Part shown: positions 49,135 to 62,541 of the stretch, in pieces
Layout of the letters: every line of letters starts with the position of its first letter
Numbering within the stretch: position 1 is the first letter of the stretch
Source: Vespula vulgaris
Lineage: Eukaryota > Arthropoda > Insecta > Hymenoptera > Vespidae
Direction: 5' to 3'
DNA length: 64,000 nucleotides
Assembly (NCBI RefSeq): GCF_905475345.1
Contig: NC_066588.1
Span: 11,267,473 to 11,331,472 of the forward strand
The notes under the pieces: model-generated
What the model was told of the DNA's origin: nothing
Database searches by the model: none
Seen by the model: the letters and a program-made list of their open reading frames with translations, nothing else
Made by a program: the position numbers and the translations under genes

Positions 49135-50020
49135 TAACACAGCTCTTGCTAATACCTATCTTAAGGATCAGTCCGTACGTCTCCTTGTTACAAAGGATAC
49201 GCACGCGGTTAGAAATAAGGCATCCATGAATCGAATTATCTACGTTCGGTTTGATCTGATGGGTCCTCTCTCTCTCTTCTTTTTCTTTTTCTTCTTCTTC
49301 TTCTTCTTCTTCTTCTTAGTTATTCCTCGTCACTACCTAAACACCTTCAAAATCGTACGACTGGAAACGTGAACTTTTTCGAATATACGAAGGACTCTAT
49401 ATACCTCTCTCTCTCTCTCTCTCTTTATTCGGAAAAAGAAGATCCGAGTGAATGAGACTTAACCTTGGACCGTGGTTCTTGTTGTCACACCGGGCTCAGT
49501 AATGGATGCTCATCCATTGAAAATGCACGTCAAAACGCGTAACATAATATCAGGGCCCTTCTTCGAGCAAGAGCCCATACCTAATGGAATTTATTAGAGA
49601 AGGGCCTCTTCCCTTTTTTCTTTTTTTTTCCCTTTTATCATTCTTCCTTTTTCGAATTTCTACATTCAGGTATGGCTCGGCTCTTCTTTATTATTCGAAC
49701 GTTCGGCTCGTTTTTCCGCGAATTTTTGAAAAATCGAGTGGTAATTTGAAAACGTCAGGTACATTCGAGATCGACTTGAAAACATGTATATATGTGTGTC
49801 TGTGTGCCGCTGTGTGTGTGCGTTTTTTTTTTCATATCGAAAGATTGCAATTAATCATTCAATAACGAAAATTTCATCCTCTATTTTCCCAATCATTGAT
49901 ATCTGACTGGGGGAAAAAAGGAAAGGAAATTCATAGGGCGAAAATATTTCCGCTTCGATGGAAAAGTTATAGAAAAGCTTTATGGATATGTATATTTAGA
50001 TTATATACAGATATACATAC

Positions 50021-50061
<41 letters not shown>

Positions 50062-50469
50062 CGTATATGTATAATATACATTGAAAGAGGTATCGTATTA
50101 CCGTTAAAGGCACATATTTTTCATCGATTTCCATTTATATTCGGGGCAACTTTCGACGAGTAACGACGAGTTCCTAAAGTTTCCGCTACGAAGACGTTGA
50201 ATTTCGTTAAACGGCTTCGAAACAGAATGCGAGGGAAAAAGAAGGAAGAGAGAGAAAGAAAGAGAGAGAGAGAGAGAGAGAAAAGAAGAAAAAAAAAGAA
50301 AGAAAAGTGAAACTGGCGGAGGAAAGACGAGGGGAGAAGAAAATAGGAGAAGAAACACGAAGAGGGAACGATTTCGACTCTAGTCACGTATCGAAGGGAG
50401 CCAGAAGCGACGGATTTGAGGGTGGGAAACGAAGAAGATGGACAAGGGTTAGTCTCGTGTCTGGATTAG

Positions 50470-51710
50470 CTTCCGGAGCGGAACGAATTAATACTGGATC
50501 GAAACAGAACCCTCCCGTTAAAACGTGTATCGCTATCGTCCTCCTTACTCGTACGTGAGAAACTTCGAAAAGTCTCTTTCTCTTTTTCTTTTTTTTTATT
50601 TAATTTTATTTTGTAAATTTCTAAATTATTTTATTCGAAGGTTAATTAATACTCAATCGAAACAGAACTCTCCCGTTAAAACGTGTATCGCTATCGTCCT
50701 CCTTACTCGTACGTGAGAAACTTCGAAGTCTCTTTCTTTTTTTCATTTTGTTTTTATTTAATTTTATTTTGTAAATTTCTAAATTATTTTATTCGAAGGT
50801 TAATTAATACTGAATCGAAACAGAACTCTTCCGTTAAAATGTATATCGCTATTGTCCTCCTTACTCGTATTGAGAAACTTTGAAAAGTCTCTTTTTCTTT
50901 CTCTTTTTCTTTTTTTTTATTTAATTTTATTTTGTAAACTTCTAAATTATTTTATTCGAAGGTTAATTAATACTGGATCGAAACAGAACCCTCCCGTTAA
51001 AACGTGTATCGCTATCGTCCTCCTTACTCGTACGTGAGAAACTTCGAAGTCTCTTTCTTTTTTTCATTTTTTTTTATTTAATTTTATTTTGTAAATTTCT
51101 AAATTATTTTATTCGAAGGTTAATTAATACTGGATCGAAACAGAACTCTCCCGTTTAAACGTGTATCGCTATCGTCCTCCTTACTTGTACGTGAGAAACT
51201 TCGAAGTCTCTTTCTTTTTTTCATTTTGTTTTTATTTAATTTTATTTTGTAAATTTCTAAATTATTTTATTCGAAGGTTAATTAATACTGGATCGAAACA
51301 GAACTCTCTCGTTAAAACGTGTATCGCTATCGTCCTTCTTACTCATACGTGAGAAACTTCGAAGTCTCTTTCTTTTTCTCATTTTTTTTTTATTTAATTT
51401 TATTTTGTAAATTTCTAAATTATTTTATTCGATGGTTAATGAATACTGGATCGAAACAGAACTCTCCCGTTAAAACGTGTATCGCTATCGTCCTCCTTAC
51501 TCATACGTGAGAAACTTCGAAAAGTCTTTTTCTTTCTCTTTTTTTTTGATTTAATTTTATTTTTTAAATTTCTAAATTATTTTATTCGATGGTTTATAAT
51601 TCGTCCTCTTGACTCGTATACGAGAACCTTCGAAAAGTCTTTCTCTTTCTCTTTTTCTTTTTTTTTTTATTTAATTTTATTTTGTAAATTTCCAAATCAT
51701 TCGATTCGAT
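50470..51710. repeat. 158-bp minisatellite array, ~7 copies plus degraded tail
   Basis: The landmark AACGTGTATCGCTATCG (or a close variant) starts at 50522, 50680, 50838, 51001, 51158, 51316 and 51474, so the period is 157-163 bp. Each unit has a GC-richer half (cgaaacagaactctcccgtt to cgtgagaaacttcg) and a T/AT-rich half ending 'attattttattcgaagg'. A truncated copy follows to about 51710. The period is not a multiple of three and no coding role is seen. Confidence 0.93.
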
Positions 51711-52799
51711 GGTCGATCCAACGATTTTGTTTTAATTTAATATGTACAATTATTTTATGCACTTTTGTTTTTTGTAAATAGATATTCGTTTGATTTTGTG
51801 AAAATTGAATGTTTCATATTGAATACACTAGTATCGAATTGTTAGAACTGTTTTAATTACGGTAAAGACAGATTTTTTTTTTTAAGGGATTGTTAAGTAT
51901 CTTTTGTATCATACTTTGTCGTATTATTCATTGATTATTATTTAATTATTCTGTTATTTGTGATTGATCTATAAATTATCTATAAATATGCTTCTTTTAA
52001 GATCATTGATTTACGCTGCAACGATATTTATTTTTTGTATTTATTTATTTATAAATATTCTAATATTTATTTTTCTATCATAATTAGGTTATTAAATTCT
52101 TCAAAATATTATTTAATAATATAAATTTCGATAACTTTGATAATTCTTTATTTTTCGTAATATGAACAGTCATTAGCGAGAGAATTATAAAATTTATTTA
52201 AAATCCAAAGTAATTTCAAGTTTCTTAAACAGTCTCTTCATATAAAAAATGACCTTTTTTTACCTTTCCCTTCCAATGTAAAGAACGTTTTGTTAATTTT
52301 TCATAGATTTATTGGTTTAAATTATTATTAATTATACACGAACAATTGTTCACGACGTCTCATGTCCATAATTTCATTCTCAATGTTAAAACCATCGTAT
52401 CTGTAATATAAATATTTATATTTTTCTCGTATTATCGTATTTTTGTCACTATCAAAAAACAGAAAAATTTTTATGAATGTTTTTTAATAAATTAATGTAG
52501 TAATCGACTACCATCTTTTTCGTATGTAACAATCCACACGATTACCATATGTTATTACATACGATAACGAAGAAAATAAAATAAATTCAAAAAGAATAAT
52601 TATACCAAAAACGTGTTATCAATTTACATGTGTTCCATTTAAACAGTTTTCGATCATGATTATCGTTGTCGATCGATAATATTTCAATAAACATTTTAAA
52701 TTATATAAGAAAGAAAATTTAAATAAAATACATTCCTCTTATTTGATAACTCTCATTGTCATTATTATTGTTGGGGACTAAAGTGAAAGGATTTCATTT

Positions 52800-53170
52800 A
52801 TTATGACTTTAAAAAAAATATATACACATACATACATACATACATATATTTTTTTTAAGAGGTATTTTATAAGAAATTTTTTGTTTTAATTAATATACAT
52901 ATATACATACATATATACATACATACATATATATATTTTTTAAGAGGTATTTTACAAGAAATTCTTTGTTTTAATTAATGTACATATATACATACATATA
53001 TACATACATACATACATATATTTTTTTTAACAGGTATTTTACAAGAAATTTTTTGTTTTAATTAATATATCTATTGTTATAATTAATTAATATATATATA
53101 TAAAATATATAAACATACATACACACACATACACATATATGTATACATTCGAGAGGTATTTCACAAGAAA
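52800..53170. repeat. ~86-bp tandem repeat with CATA tracts
   Basis: The block around 'aggtattttacaagaaattt' recurs with its landmark at 52859, 52944, about 53030 and 53153. Units are separated by CATA/TATA runs and 'ttgttttaattaat'. Confidence 0.8.
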
Positions 53171-53309
53171 TTTTTGCCCATAGAAAAGAGAAAACGACGC
53201 GATTCCACAGATGCGAGAGAGCTACGATGAAATCGCTCGAGAGCAAAATCGCTTAACGTTTATTCGCTTTCGAAGCGGGGCTGTAAATAACCGATCGACG
53301 TTCGCGCCT

Positions 53310-53398
53310 TCGAAGGAAAAAGAGAGAGAGAAAGAGACAGAGACAGAGAGAGAAAGAGAGAGAAAGAGAGAGAAAAGGGAAAAAGAAAAGAGAGCGAA

Positions 53399-53429
<31 letters not shown>

Positions 53430-53450
53430 AAGGGAGAGAAAAAGAGACGA
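53310..53450. repeat. GA-rich tract
   Basis: AGAGA/AAAGAGA purine tract with occasional GACA units. The overlapping Glu/Arg or Ser/Leu frames are artefacts. Confidence 0.85.
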
Positions 53451-53625
53451 ACGCTTTCGGATTTCAAGGAACACGCGTTTGGATGGCGTGAATTATTGCC
53501 GCTTCGAGGAGCCACGAACGTTGCTAGAGCCCTGTAAAAATATTATCGAAGATATACGCTATTTTCGTACATCCAACGAGACTGCTCGCGTAAGAGGCTG
53601 TTTCTAAAGAGAAAGAAGAGAGAGA

Positions 53626-53673
<48 letters not shown>

Positions 53674-54205
53674 TGCGAGATATTCGAAAAGCGAACGAAC
53701 GTCCGGAGGGATATCCAACGCAACCTTCTTCGTTCCGTAATAAATGCTAAAACGGTCGAGTTATCTTAAGTTTATGTATATCCACCTTCCCTTACCCTCT
53801 CCCTTACCTAAAACTTTCTCTTCTACGATCATCCAGTTCTAACGCCACCAACCCGGAACTCGTAGAAGCCATGCCAGAATTTGTGTAACAACCCACCTAC
53901 TACTACATCTATCTACTCCTGGAGAATCACGTAATAGAATATATCAGGTAGCGATGCGCGGGCGCAATTTACCGTGATATTTTAAGGTTCTCGTCGAAAT
54001 ATGTCGACGTGAACGTAATAGACTAGCCCGCTGCAATTTAGTGTAATTGAATCGGCCGTCGTTCTGAAGTAGCGGGTAGAGGTAAGGTCCTATCTACCTC
54101 TCGTAATAAAATGGGCGCACGGGTTTATGCGTTCTGGCCGATAAGCGAAATTATACAGAAGAAAGATAAATAGAAAGAGAGAGAAAGTTAGAGAGAGAGA
54201 AAGTT

Positions 54206-54236
<31 letters not shown>

Positions 54237-54485
54237 GAGAGACAATGTCCCTTAATTAATCCTGAAAATTCTACGTGAAAATTGTGTGGGAGGACCAAAG
54301 AGAGAAAAAAAAAAGAAAACGAAAAAGAAAAAGGAAAAAAGAAAAAACCAAGGGATTATTCTATTTTTCATTTCTCTTTTACTCTCGTAACTTTTTAACG
54401 TAACGAGTCTATTAGCAAGTATTTCGTAGGAAGTAATGGAAATTCGTGACGTCTCAATCACGTCCTCGTGTAGAATAATTTTCGG

Positions 54486-54520
<35 letters not shown>

Positions 54521-55265
54521 ATTTTTCACTTTTTCTCTGAGAGAAAAAAGAGGAAGAGAAATTAAAAGAGGAGAAAAAGAAAGAAGAAGAAGAAGAAGAA
54601 GAAGAAGAAGAGGCTTACTTGTAGTCACTTAACTTACGGCCCTTGCTTGCCCGCTTATTTCGTTTCCAAGCGAATCACGACGTTACGTCTTGTTAGAAAA
54701 TTTTCGTCGCCGAGAAGATCTCTCGAGCTAGAATTCTTCTCCTTCCTCCTTCTCCTCCTCCTTCTCCACCACCACCCTCTCCTTGTCATCCTCTTTCTGC
54801 TTCTCTCTATCTATTTCTTTTTTCCCTTTCTCTCTACGTCGTGTTACTCGCAGGCATTCAAGGAAAATCTTGAAAAATGAGCGGGAAAGTAATAGTGAGA
54901 GAGAGAAAGAAAGAAAGAGAAAGAGAGAGAGAGAGAAAGAGAAAGAGAGAGAGAGAAAGATAGGGATGAAGGGAAGAAGGGAAGAAGGAGAGTAGCTCGT
55001 GCAAGGGGTGAAACGGTTTTAATTGGAAGCCGGAGAAGAGAGAGAAAAAAGAGAGAAAAAGAAGGGAGAGATGGTTGGATGGAAAGGGTGAGGTAGAAGG
55101 GTGAAAGGGACGTGAGATCGTTGGTTCTTTACCCCTCCTTCCCTCCCTCTCTTTCTCTCTCTTTCTCTCTTTCTCTTTCTGTCTCTGTCTGTCTTTCTTT
55201 TTCTCTCTAATTTCTCTATCTATTCACCTTTTCTTTCTCTTTTTTTCTACAGTTATATTTTCGTA

Positions 55266-55299
<34 letters not shown>

Positions 55300-56869
55300 C
55301 ATACACACACACATATATATATATACTCATAGTATAGCGTACAAAGAAAAAAATATGTGCGAGCGTGTACCTTTCTTTTCCTTCACGAAAGGTCGAACAC
55401 GTGTGGCTGCTTTCACGTGGCTTGTAGATATCCACACGAAAGGTACTACCCTTTCTACTACCCTTTCACTCTTCCTCCCTTTCACCCTTCCTTCTCATGT
55501 CTAGAATCGTCGCAGAAATGCTCGGACACCTTAAACCGCGTGCGTTATGTACCACCTTTATCCCTTTCTCTTGTTTCTGTTTCTACTTCTACTTTCTCTT
55601 TCTCTTTCTCTTTCTCTTTCTCTTTCTACTGTTCCTCTCATTTCCACTTACCTCGTTTTTCCTCTACGGACAAAGTGGAAAGTGGAAATTTTCTCCGTCT
55701 CTTTATCCAACTATTTTCTTCTCTTTTCTCTTCTTTTTTTCTTTTCTTTCTTTTTTTTTCTTCTCCCCTTTTTAATACGGCGAAAGGACGACGTGGCAAA
55801 GGAGGAGAAAAAGAAAAGAGAGGGCTTAATTCGTTTCCCATTAGAATTTTTCGAGGTACTTCCTGGAAAAATAGAGACACCCGAGAGGGAAGGAAAGAGA
55901 GATAGAAATAGATAAATTGAAAATTTCTCATCGAGTTGGTTTCAATTTTTCTCTATTTCCAATTGAATAAAACTTTAATTGACTATTATAAATTCTCAAA
56001 TTATCACATACCTTGGTTAAACAAATATGAAAAGTAAAAGAAGAGTAAAAACAAAAAAGGAAGAAGAAAAAAGAAAAAAAAAAACTTCTGAAAAATCATG
56101 ACTCATATGTCTCGAGAAAAAAAAAATATTATTTACGCGAATGGTGTAAGAAGGGAGATTTTAATACCACTTTTAGCTTCCTCTTTTTTCCTTCTTTATT
56201 TTCAAATAATATGTCTACATTATGTGCTTGGGGAAAGTCTCCCATGTGTATGACATGAACCGTAGACCGAGTAAAGCGGCTATTACGAAAGTGGTATTAA
56301 CAACAGAAAAGAACGTTCAGTGTGATCAACAAAGGGACAACACGCAACCGCAAGGATGAAAAAAAAGAGAACAAAAAAGAAAAGAAAAGAAAAGAAAAGA
56401 AAACAGAAAACAGGGAGAAGAAGAAAAGCAAAATAAAAATAACAAAAGAGACGTACGAAACGAAAAGAAGGAAGGAAGGAAAGTAAAAAAAAAAAAAGAA
56501 ATAAAAAAAGAAATAAGAGAATCGATTTCGAAAAAGTAAGTACGTGTACGAAACTAATACGTGTACGAACGATTTTCGATGAGCGAATATTTGCTTGTGG
56601 TTAAAAGGAGAAAGCAAGCCTCGTAAAATGTTACCTTAGCATTCCGGCAACATGGCGTTCATTTTATACTCTCCTCCTTCTTTCGAAGAAGGGACAGATG
56701 GTCGGCAGAAGGAACGAACGTAAGTACTTACTCGAGAAAGGAGATGTGAAAGAAGAAAAAGAGGTAGGTGGTGCCGATGAACGTGTAGAAAGAGTAGAAG
56801 AGAACGATACGCGAGCGTGAAAGGCACCGCCGGATATCGAAGCTGTGGTATAATAATCGATGCCCCGAG

Positions 56870-58160
56870 GTGTCCTGTTTTTGGCAAGGTGCAGAACACG
56901 CCATGGGTTCGACGTGTGAAATATACAATCGAATGAGAGGGTGGAACGTGTTATCCAATTGAAAAGAATTTTAATTCGTTGATATAAAGCTGTTTTACTC
57001 TTTATGTGATATTATAAATAGTAGGTGTAATTGAGATGTACGATTTGAGAAGAGATAAATTTTTTTTTATTATATTCTTAAATCGTATTGATCGTATTGA
57101 GTTATATAGATGATTATAATAACGTTATTAAACGTGTTCAATTTGTTAATTATAATTATTATCGTGTACGATATCATTATAATCTTTCATTTGACAATAT
57201 TTGTTTGTCTAATCAATTTTTCTTGATTATATCTTTAAATAATATGGAGTGTTTTGTTTTTAGTAAGGAGCAGAACACGTTATGGGTTCGACGTGTGAAA
57301 TATACAATCGAATGAGAGGGTGGAACGTGTTATCCAATTGAAAAGAATTTTAATTCGTTGATATAAAGCTCTTTTACTCTTTATGTGATATTATAAATAG
57401 TAGGTGTAATTGAGATGTACGATTTGAGAAGAGATAATTTTTTTTTTTATTATATTCTTAAATCGTATTGATCGTATTGAGATGTTATTTAAGATCGTAT
57501 TGAGTAATATAGATGATTATAATAACGTTATTAAACGCGTTCAATTTGTTAATTATAATTATTGTCATGTACGATATCATTATAATCTTTCATTTGACAA
57601 TATTTGTTTGTCTAATCAATTTTTCTTGATTATATCTTTAAATAATATGGAGTGTTTTGTTTTTAGTAAGGAGCAGAACACGTTATGGGTTCGACGTGTG
57701 AAATATACAATCGAATGAGAAGGTGGAACGTGTTATCCAATTGAAAAGAATTTTAATTCGTTGATATAAAGCTCTTTTACTCTTTATGTGATATTATAAA
57801 TAGTAGGTGTAATTGAGATGTACGATTTAAGAAGAGATAAATTTTTTTTTATTATATTCTTAAATCGTATTGATCGTATTGAGATGTTATTTAAGATCGT
57901 ATTGAGTAATATAGATGATTATAATAACGTTATTAAACGCGTTAAATTTTTTAATTATAATTATTGTTGCGTCACAATATTATTATCATTTTTTATTTAA
58001 CAATATTCTCTTGTATAATCAATTTTTCTTTATTATATTCCTAAATTGCTTTAAGATCGTATTAAATAATAAAAAAGACTATAATAACGTTAGTAAATGT
58101 GTAAAATTTTTAAATTATAATTATTGTATGCGTCATAATATTATTACAATATTATTATAA
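56870..58160. repeat. 379/403-bp tandem repeat, three to four copies
   Basis: The landmark GCAGAACACG is at 56891, 57270 and 57673. Copies two and three are nearly identical except for an extra 24 bp at about 57481-57504, which explains 379 versus 403 bp. A last diverged copy fades out by about 58160. Units contain 'gtgtgaaatatacaatcgaa' and 'atagtaggtgtaattgagat'. Confidence 0.9.
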
Positions 58161-59015
58161 TTTTTCATTTAAAAACAAAAATATTTTTGTATAATTATGT
58201 AAGTATTCTAATTGTAAAATATATAATATTGATTTAGATATAGATGATTTTGTAATCTACATTTTTACCAATATTCTTTCTATGTCTTTCATCGATTTAT
58301 TATTTAATATGTCGTTCACCAGTTCTATCGCGTAACCTCATTAATAGATCTAATCGCTTTGGGTGTGATTTATCATTTTTTCCTTTTTCGATTCCATTAC
58401 AACATTCCATTTACTCATAAAAGCTGATCTTAATGTTAATTAGCTTGTCTTTCTTCTACCCACGTTATTTTCGATTGCAGCATCCGCTTTCACGGAGCAC
58501 AGCCGGAAGTATCGATGATAACTGTTTTCTAATTCATTAGCCAACCTCTATAGAAATCTTTCCTCTCATCATTTAACGTCAACGTCCACATTGATCTAGA
58601 AATCTTTAATTCTGCTATATATTCGCTTTTAAATCGAGTAAAACGAATATATATATTTTTTATATATATTATATATTATGTCATATATATAAAATTATAT
58701 TTTATATTACAAATATAAATATTATATATACAAAATTACATTTTAAATTATACATATATATGTATATATTTTAAAATAAATAATAAATAAAAGTATAGTT
58801 TACACATTAAATTATACACACATATATATATATAAAATTATATATTATATTTTATATGTATAAATATATATATATATATTCGTTTTGTTCGATTTAAAAT
58901 CGAATACACACGCACATACATACACATATACACAAATATACACACACAGATTACGTAGGTACCTGCTGTTGAACAAGAATCGTAGAGAATTAATTACTAT
59001 CGACGGATTTAAGTA

Positions 59016-59100
59016 CGTAGGCGTTAACTGGACGTCGCATGCGATCACGCTCGATTTCCCTGACAGTTAACGTAATTAACGATCTTAGAAATCGCCTACG
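59016..59100. other. Nested inverted repeats, candidate structured or regulatory element
   Basis: CGTAGGCG at 59016-59023 pairs with CGCCTACG at 59093-59100. Overlapping CGTTAACTG at 59022-59030 pairs with CAGTTAACG at 59064-59072. Both arms are perfect and nested in the right order, with ATTA-type homeodomain motifs beside them. Confidence 0.4.
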
Positions 59101-60919
59101 GGCTACGTTCGAAGAAAACAATTAACAAATCGTGAACTCGATATAAAACACCTTCGTCCTGTATATTATGCAACAAGAACAGGACGAGAATTTTCTTTCG
59201 TTACTTGTCCTCCTGATTATTAATAATGAGTCGAACGCAAATAATTTCCTAATTGTTTTACTAAATAAGTTCGAAGGACAATCATCACTATCATCGTATC
59301 GTTGTCGTCGTCCTTGTCGTCTTGTTTTTGAATCATGGATTTCGTCTAGATAACAAATAGCAGTCACGTTCTGTAATTAATTCTCTTTGCTAGGTAATCC
59401 TGTTTTTCTTTATTCTTTTTTTTTTATGTCATCGGCATAGCACTCGTCCTTACCACCCTTCCCTCCCACTCTTCGTCCCTTCGTCACCCTTTTACTCTCT
59501 CACTCCCACTCCCACTTCTATTTATCCCCATTTACCCATCCCAACGAGCAAACGCGTTGGACACCCGGCTACGATAATCACACGGCTCGACATTGGTAAT
59601 TGGAAATCTACGATCGGAACATCGGTTAGTCGAGCTTATCGACGACAGAACAGAAACCTTCGCGTGGAATTAATTAGTTCAGAGTGCGTGAGCAGGACGG
59701 AGAAGAACGGGAAAGAAAAAAGATAGAAAGATAGAAAAAAAGGAGATAGAGAAGAAGAAGAAGAAGAAGAAGAAGAAGAAGAGGCGTTAACGAGTCGTCG
59801 AACGATCCAAGCCTACGATTTTTTTACTTCGTCTAGGACGTTCGTTAATCGGTGCAATTAATGAACGATAGTGATCGTTCGTCCTTTTTTCTTTTCTATA
59901 GGACCACTTCTCTTCTTCCAAGATCAACGTGCCAACCTATCTCCTTCTTTTACTCTTTTCTTCTCTCTTTCTCTTATACATACACGTATACATATAAACG
60001 CACCCCCCACACACATACTTTTACTGCTTCGAATCCGGTGAAATAAGATCCAAGAGAAGCGAGTTCGAACTATTAATTAAAGACCCTCCGCCGCGCGAGA
60101 AGGCGAAGTCGTTAGAGTTCACCTACGTAAAGAAAAGAGCCAAGTGATTTACAGAACGCAGAGGATCTAAAGAGTGAGAGAGAGAGAGAGAGAGAGAAAA
60201 AGAGAGAGAGAGATCCGAACTTTCGAACCCGGATATCTCGCGCTGCACGTTTCCATGGTGTTCCTCTTTCAATTCTCTTTCCTTCATTTCCTCCCCTCTA
60301 CCTTCTTCTTCTTCTTCTTCTTTCGTTAATGAAAAGGACGATTCGACAGTAGCTATAGCCATGATTCGAACGATCGGTCGATAACTTTTCAAGAATTAAC
60401 GAGAACATGCCTTTGAAATAGATTAGTCTACTATGTACATTTATTTAATATATGCATGTGTATATATATATATATATGTATATATGCATATATTATATAT
60501 ATATATGTTGTATTGCTAAATAATTCGTAGGGACATTAATATGAAAATTTGAGAGGGAAATTTTCTATTAAAAGAAAGATCTTAAAAAAAAGAAAATATA
60601 AAAGAAAAAGAAAACAAAACGAAAAAAAATGAAAGAGAAGTGTCCCACGAGATTTCTACGTGGCCGTGTTATATCACTTTCATAAAAGAAAATGTCTCAA
60701 TTTTTATCAATTTTCATCAATAGCTTGTTAATTCATTTATAATCAATCATTCGATTTTCTATTTGCGTATTTCCGAAGAAGATAGAAAAAAAAAAAGAAA
60801 TAAATAAATGAATTCACACTCGATTCGTTGATCGATCGGACAGTAATTGGCTTTGACACAGTTTTCTCTTAAACGTTACGGTCCACTTAGAACTAGAAAT
60901 AGAAGGATAGACGGAGAGA

Positions 60920-61037
60920 GGCATACAAACAGAAAGAAAGAAAGAGAAAGAAAGAAAGAGAAAGAGAGAACGAGAAAGAAAGAAAGAAAGAGAGAGAGTG
61001 AGAGAGAGAGTGAGAGAGAGAGAAAAGAAAGAAAAAG

Positions 61038-61077
<40 letters not shown>

Positions 61078-61230
61078 AAAAAGAAAGAAGAGCGGGTTAA
61101 AGGAAGCAGAAAGAGAAAGAAAGAAAGAAAGAAAGAAAAGAGATAGAAAGAGATAGGGAGAGAGAGAGAGAGAGAAGAAGGATGTTTGTGGTAAGAAGAA
61201 AAAGAGAGAGAGAGAGAGAGACAGAGAATT
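60920..61230. repeat. GAAA/GA-rich tract with (TA)n(GT)n core
   Basis: Purine-rich units flank a TA then GT dinucleotide run at about 61039-61077. Non-coding. Confidence 0.85.
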
Positions 61231-61348
61231 CTTCGATCCTAAGCCAAGTCGCCGGCAATTAGATTCCAGAGAGCTGGTCTATGGGTCGACGTAGACGAGC
61301 AACCGATAACCACGCACGTGCCTCTAATGAGAATCGAAGCTACGTTAT

Positions 61349-61380
<32 letters not shown>

Positions 61381-62501
61381 TCTCTATCTACCTGTCTCTT
61401 TCACTCTCTCTTTCTCTCTTTCTCTTTCTATCTTTGTCTCTCTCTCTCTCTCTTACTCAAGCAACGGCCACAGCAGAAAGCGACTAGACGGTGGTCTCTC
61501 CGATCGTTTCTTCCCTCGAAGCGTTCCCTGTACCTTATCCTTCGTCCGCTTGTTATTACGAGACGTTAATCTCGATAGAGCAGCCTGCCGCGTAATTCAA
61601 GAAGGCTGCCCTCGTTATATTGGTATTTTAGCGTCGGAGGCGGTAATAGGTACCGCTGTGGGGGGTTATTACGAGTAGCTCGAACGATGCCCGTGTTACA
61701 CCGTGTTCGACTCGAACCCAGCATCTCACTTTTCCTTCTATCGAAGAAGATCCTTTAGATCTTCTTCAGATACTCTTTTCGTCGGTAGAATAACAGGATC
61801 AAAAGATGTCTAGTAATTTCTTAATTAATCTTATTTTTCTCTTTTCCTTTCTGTTTTACTTTTCTTCTTGTTTGCTTTTTCTATTGTATTTTTTTTTTTT
61901 TTCTTCGTGATTCTTTCATCCTACGTCGTAGTTGTCAAATTGTAATATTGTAATATTCCCTATATGTAGAATATTTTATTATATTAATACATAGATCTTG
62001 ATATATCTTATTATGTACATAATTGTACATGTATATTTTATCGTTATTATGTAGATCTCGTTTTGAATATATTTAATTAAATTTATAGAAAATTATATAG
62101 AAGAATTATATAAATTATATAGAACTCGCTTTTATTTCATTTATCGGTTGACAATTTATTTTATTGTTAAAAAAAAAAGAGGAAGAAGGAAGAAAGACAA
62201 AACAAAAAGTAAAAAAAAAAAAACTAAAACTCTTCGTTGTTAGAAATAACGAAAGAGATTAATATACGTATACGTAATATGAAGTTATGAACTTTATTGT
62301 ACCACTGAAAAATAGTTGGTATTTGAAATTTAAAGGATTAACAAGATCCAGGTAATTTCAAGATTGTTAAAGTTGATATTTAGGATTAGGAACGATCGAT
62401 CGGACGTCGATAGTATTTGCAATTCTTGCGGAAAAGATGGCGGTGGAAGGAGTGCGAAAATTTGCGGCGCGCCGGAAACAGGAAGGGGTGTGCAAGAAAA
62501 G

Positions 62502-62541
<40 letters not shown>

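Noticed and set aside
50470..51710. CRISPR-like regular array
   Set aside because: Whole 158-bp units repeat with no short unique spacers, and the sequence is eukaryotic. It is a minisatellite.
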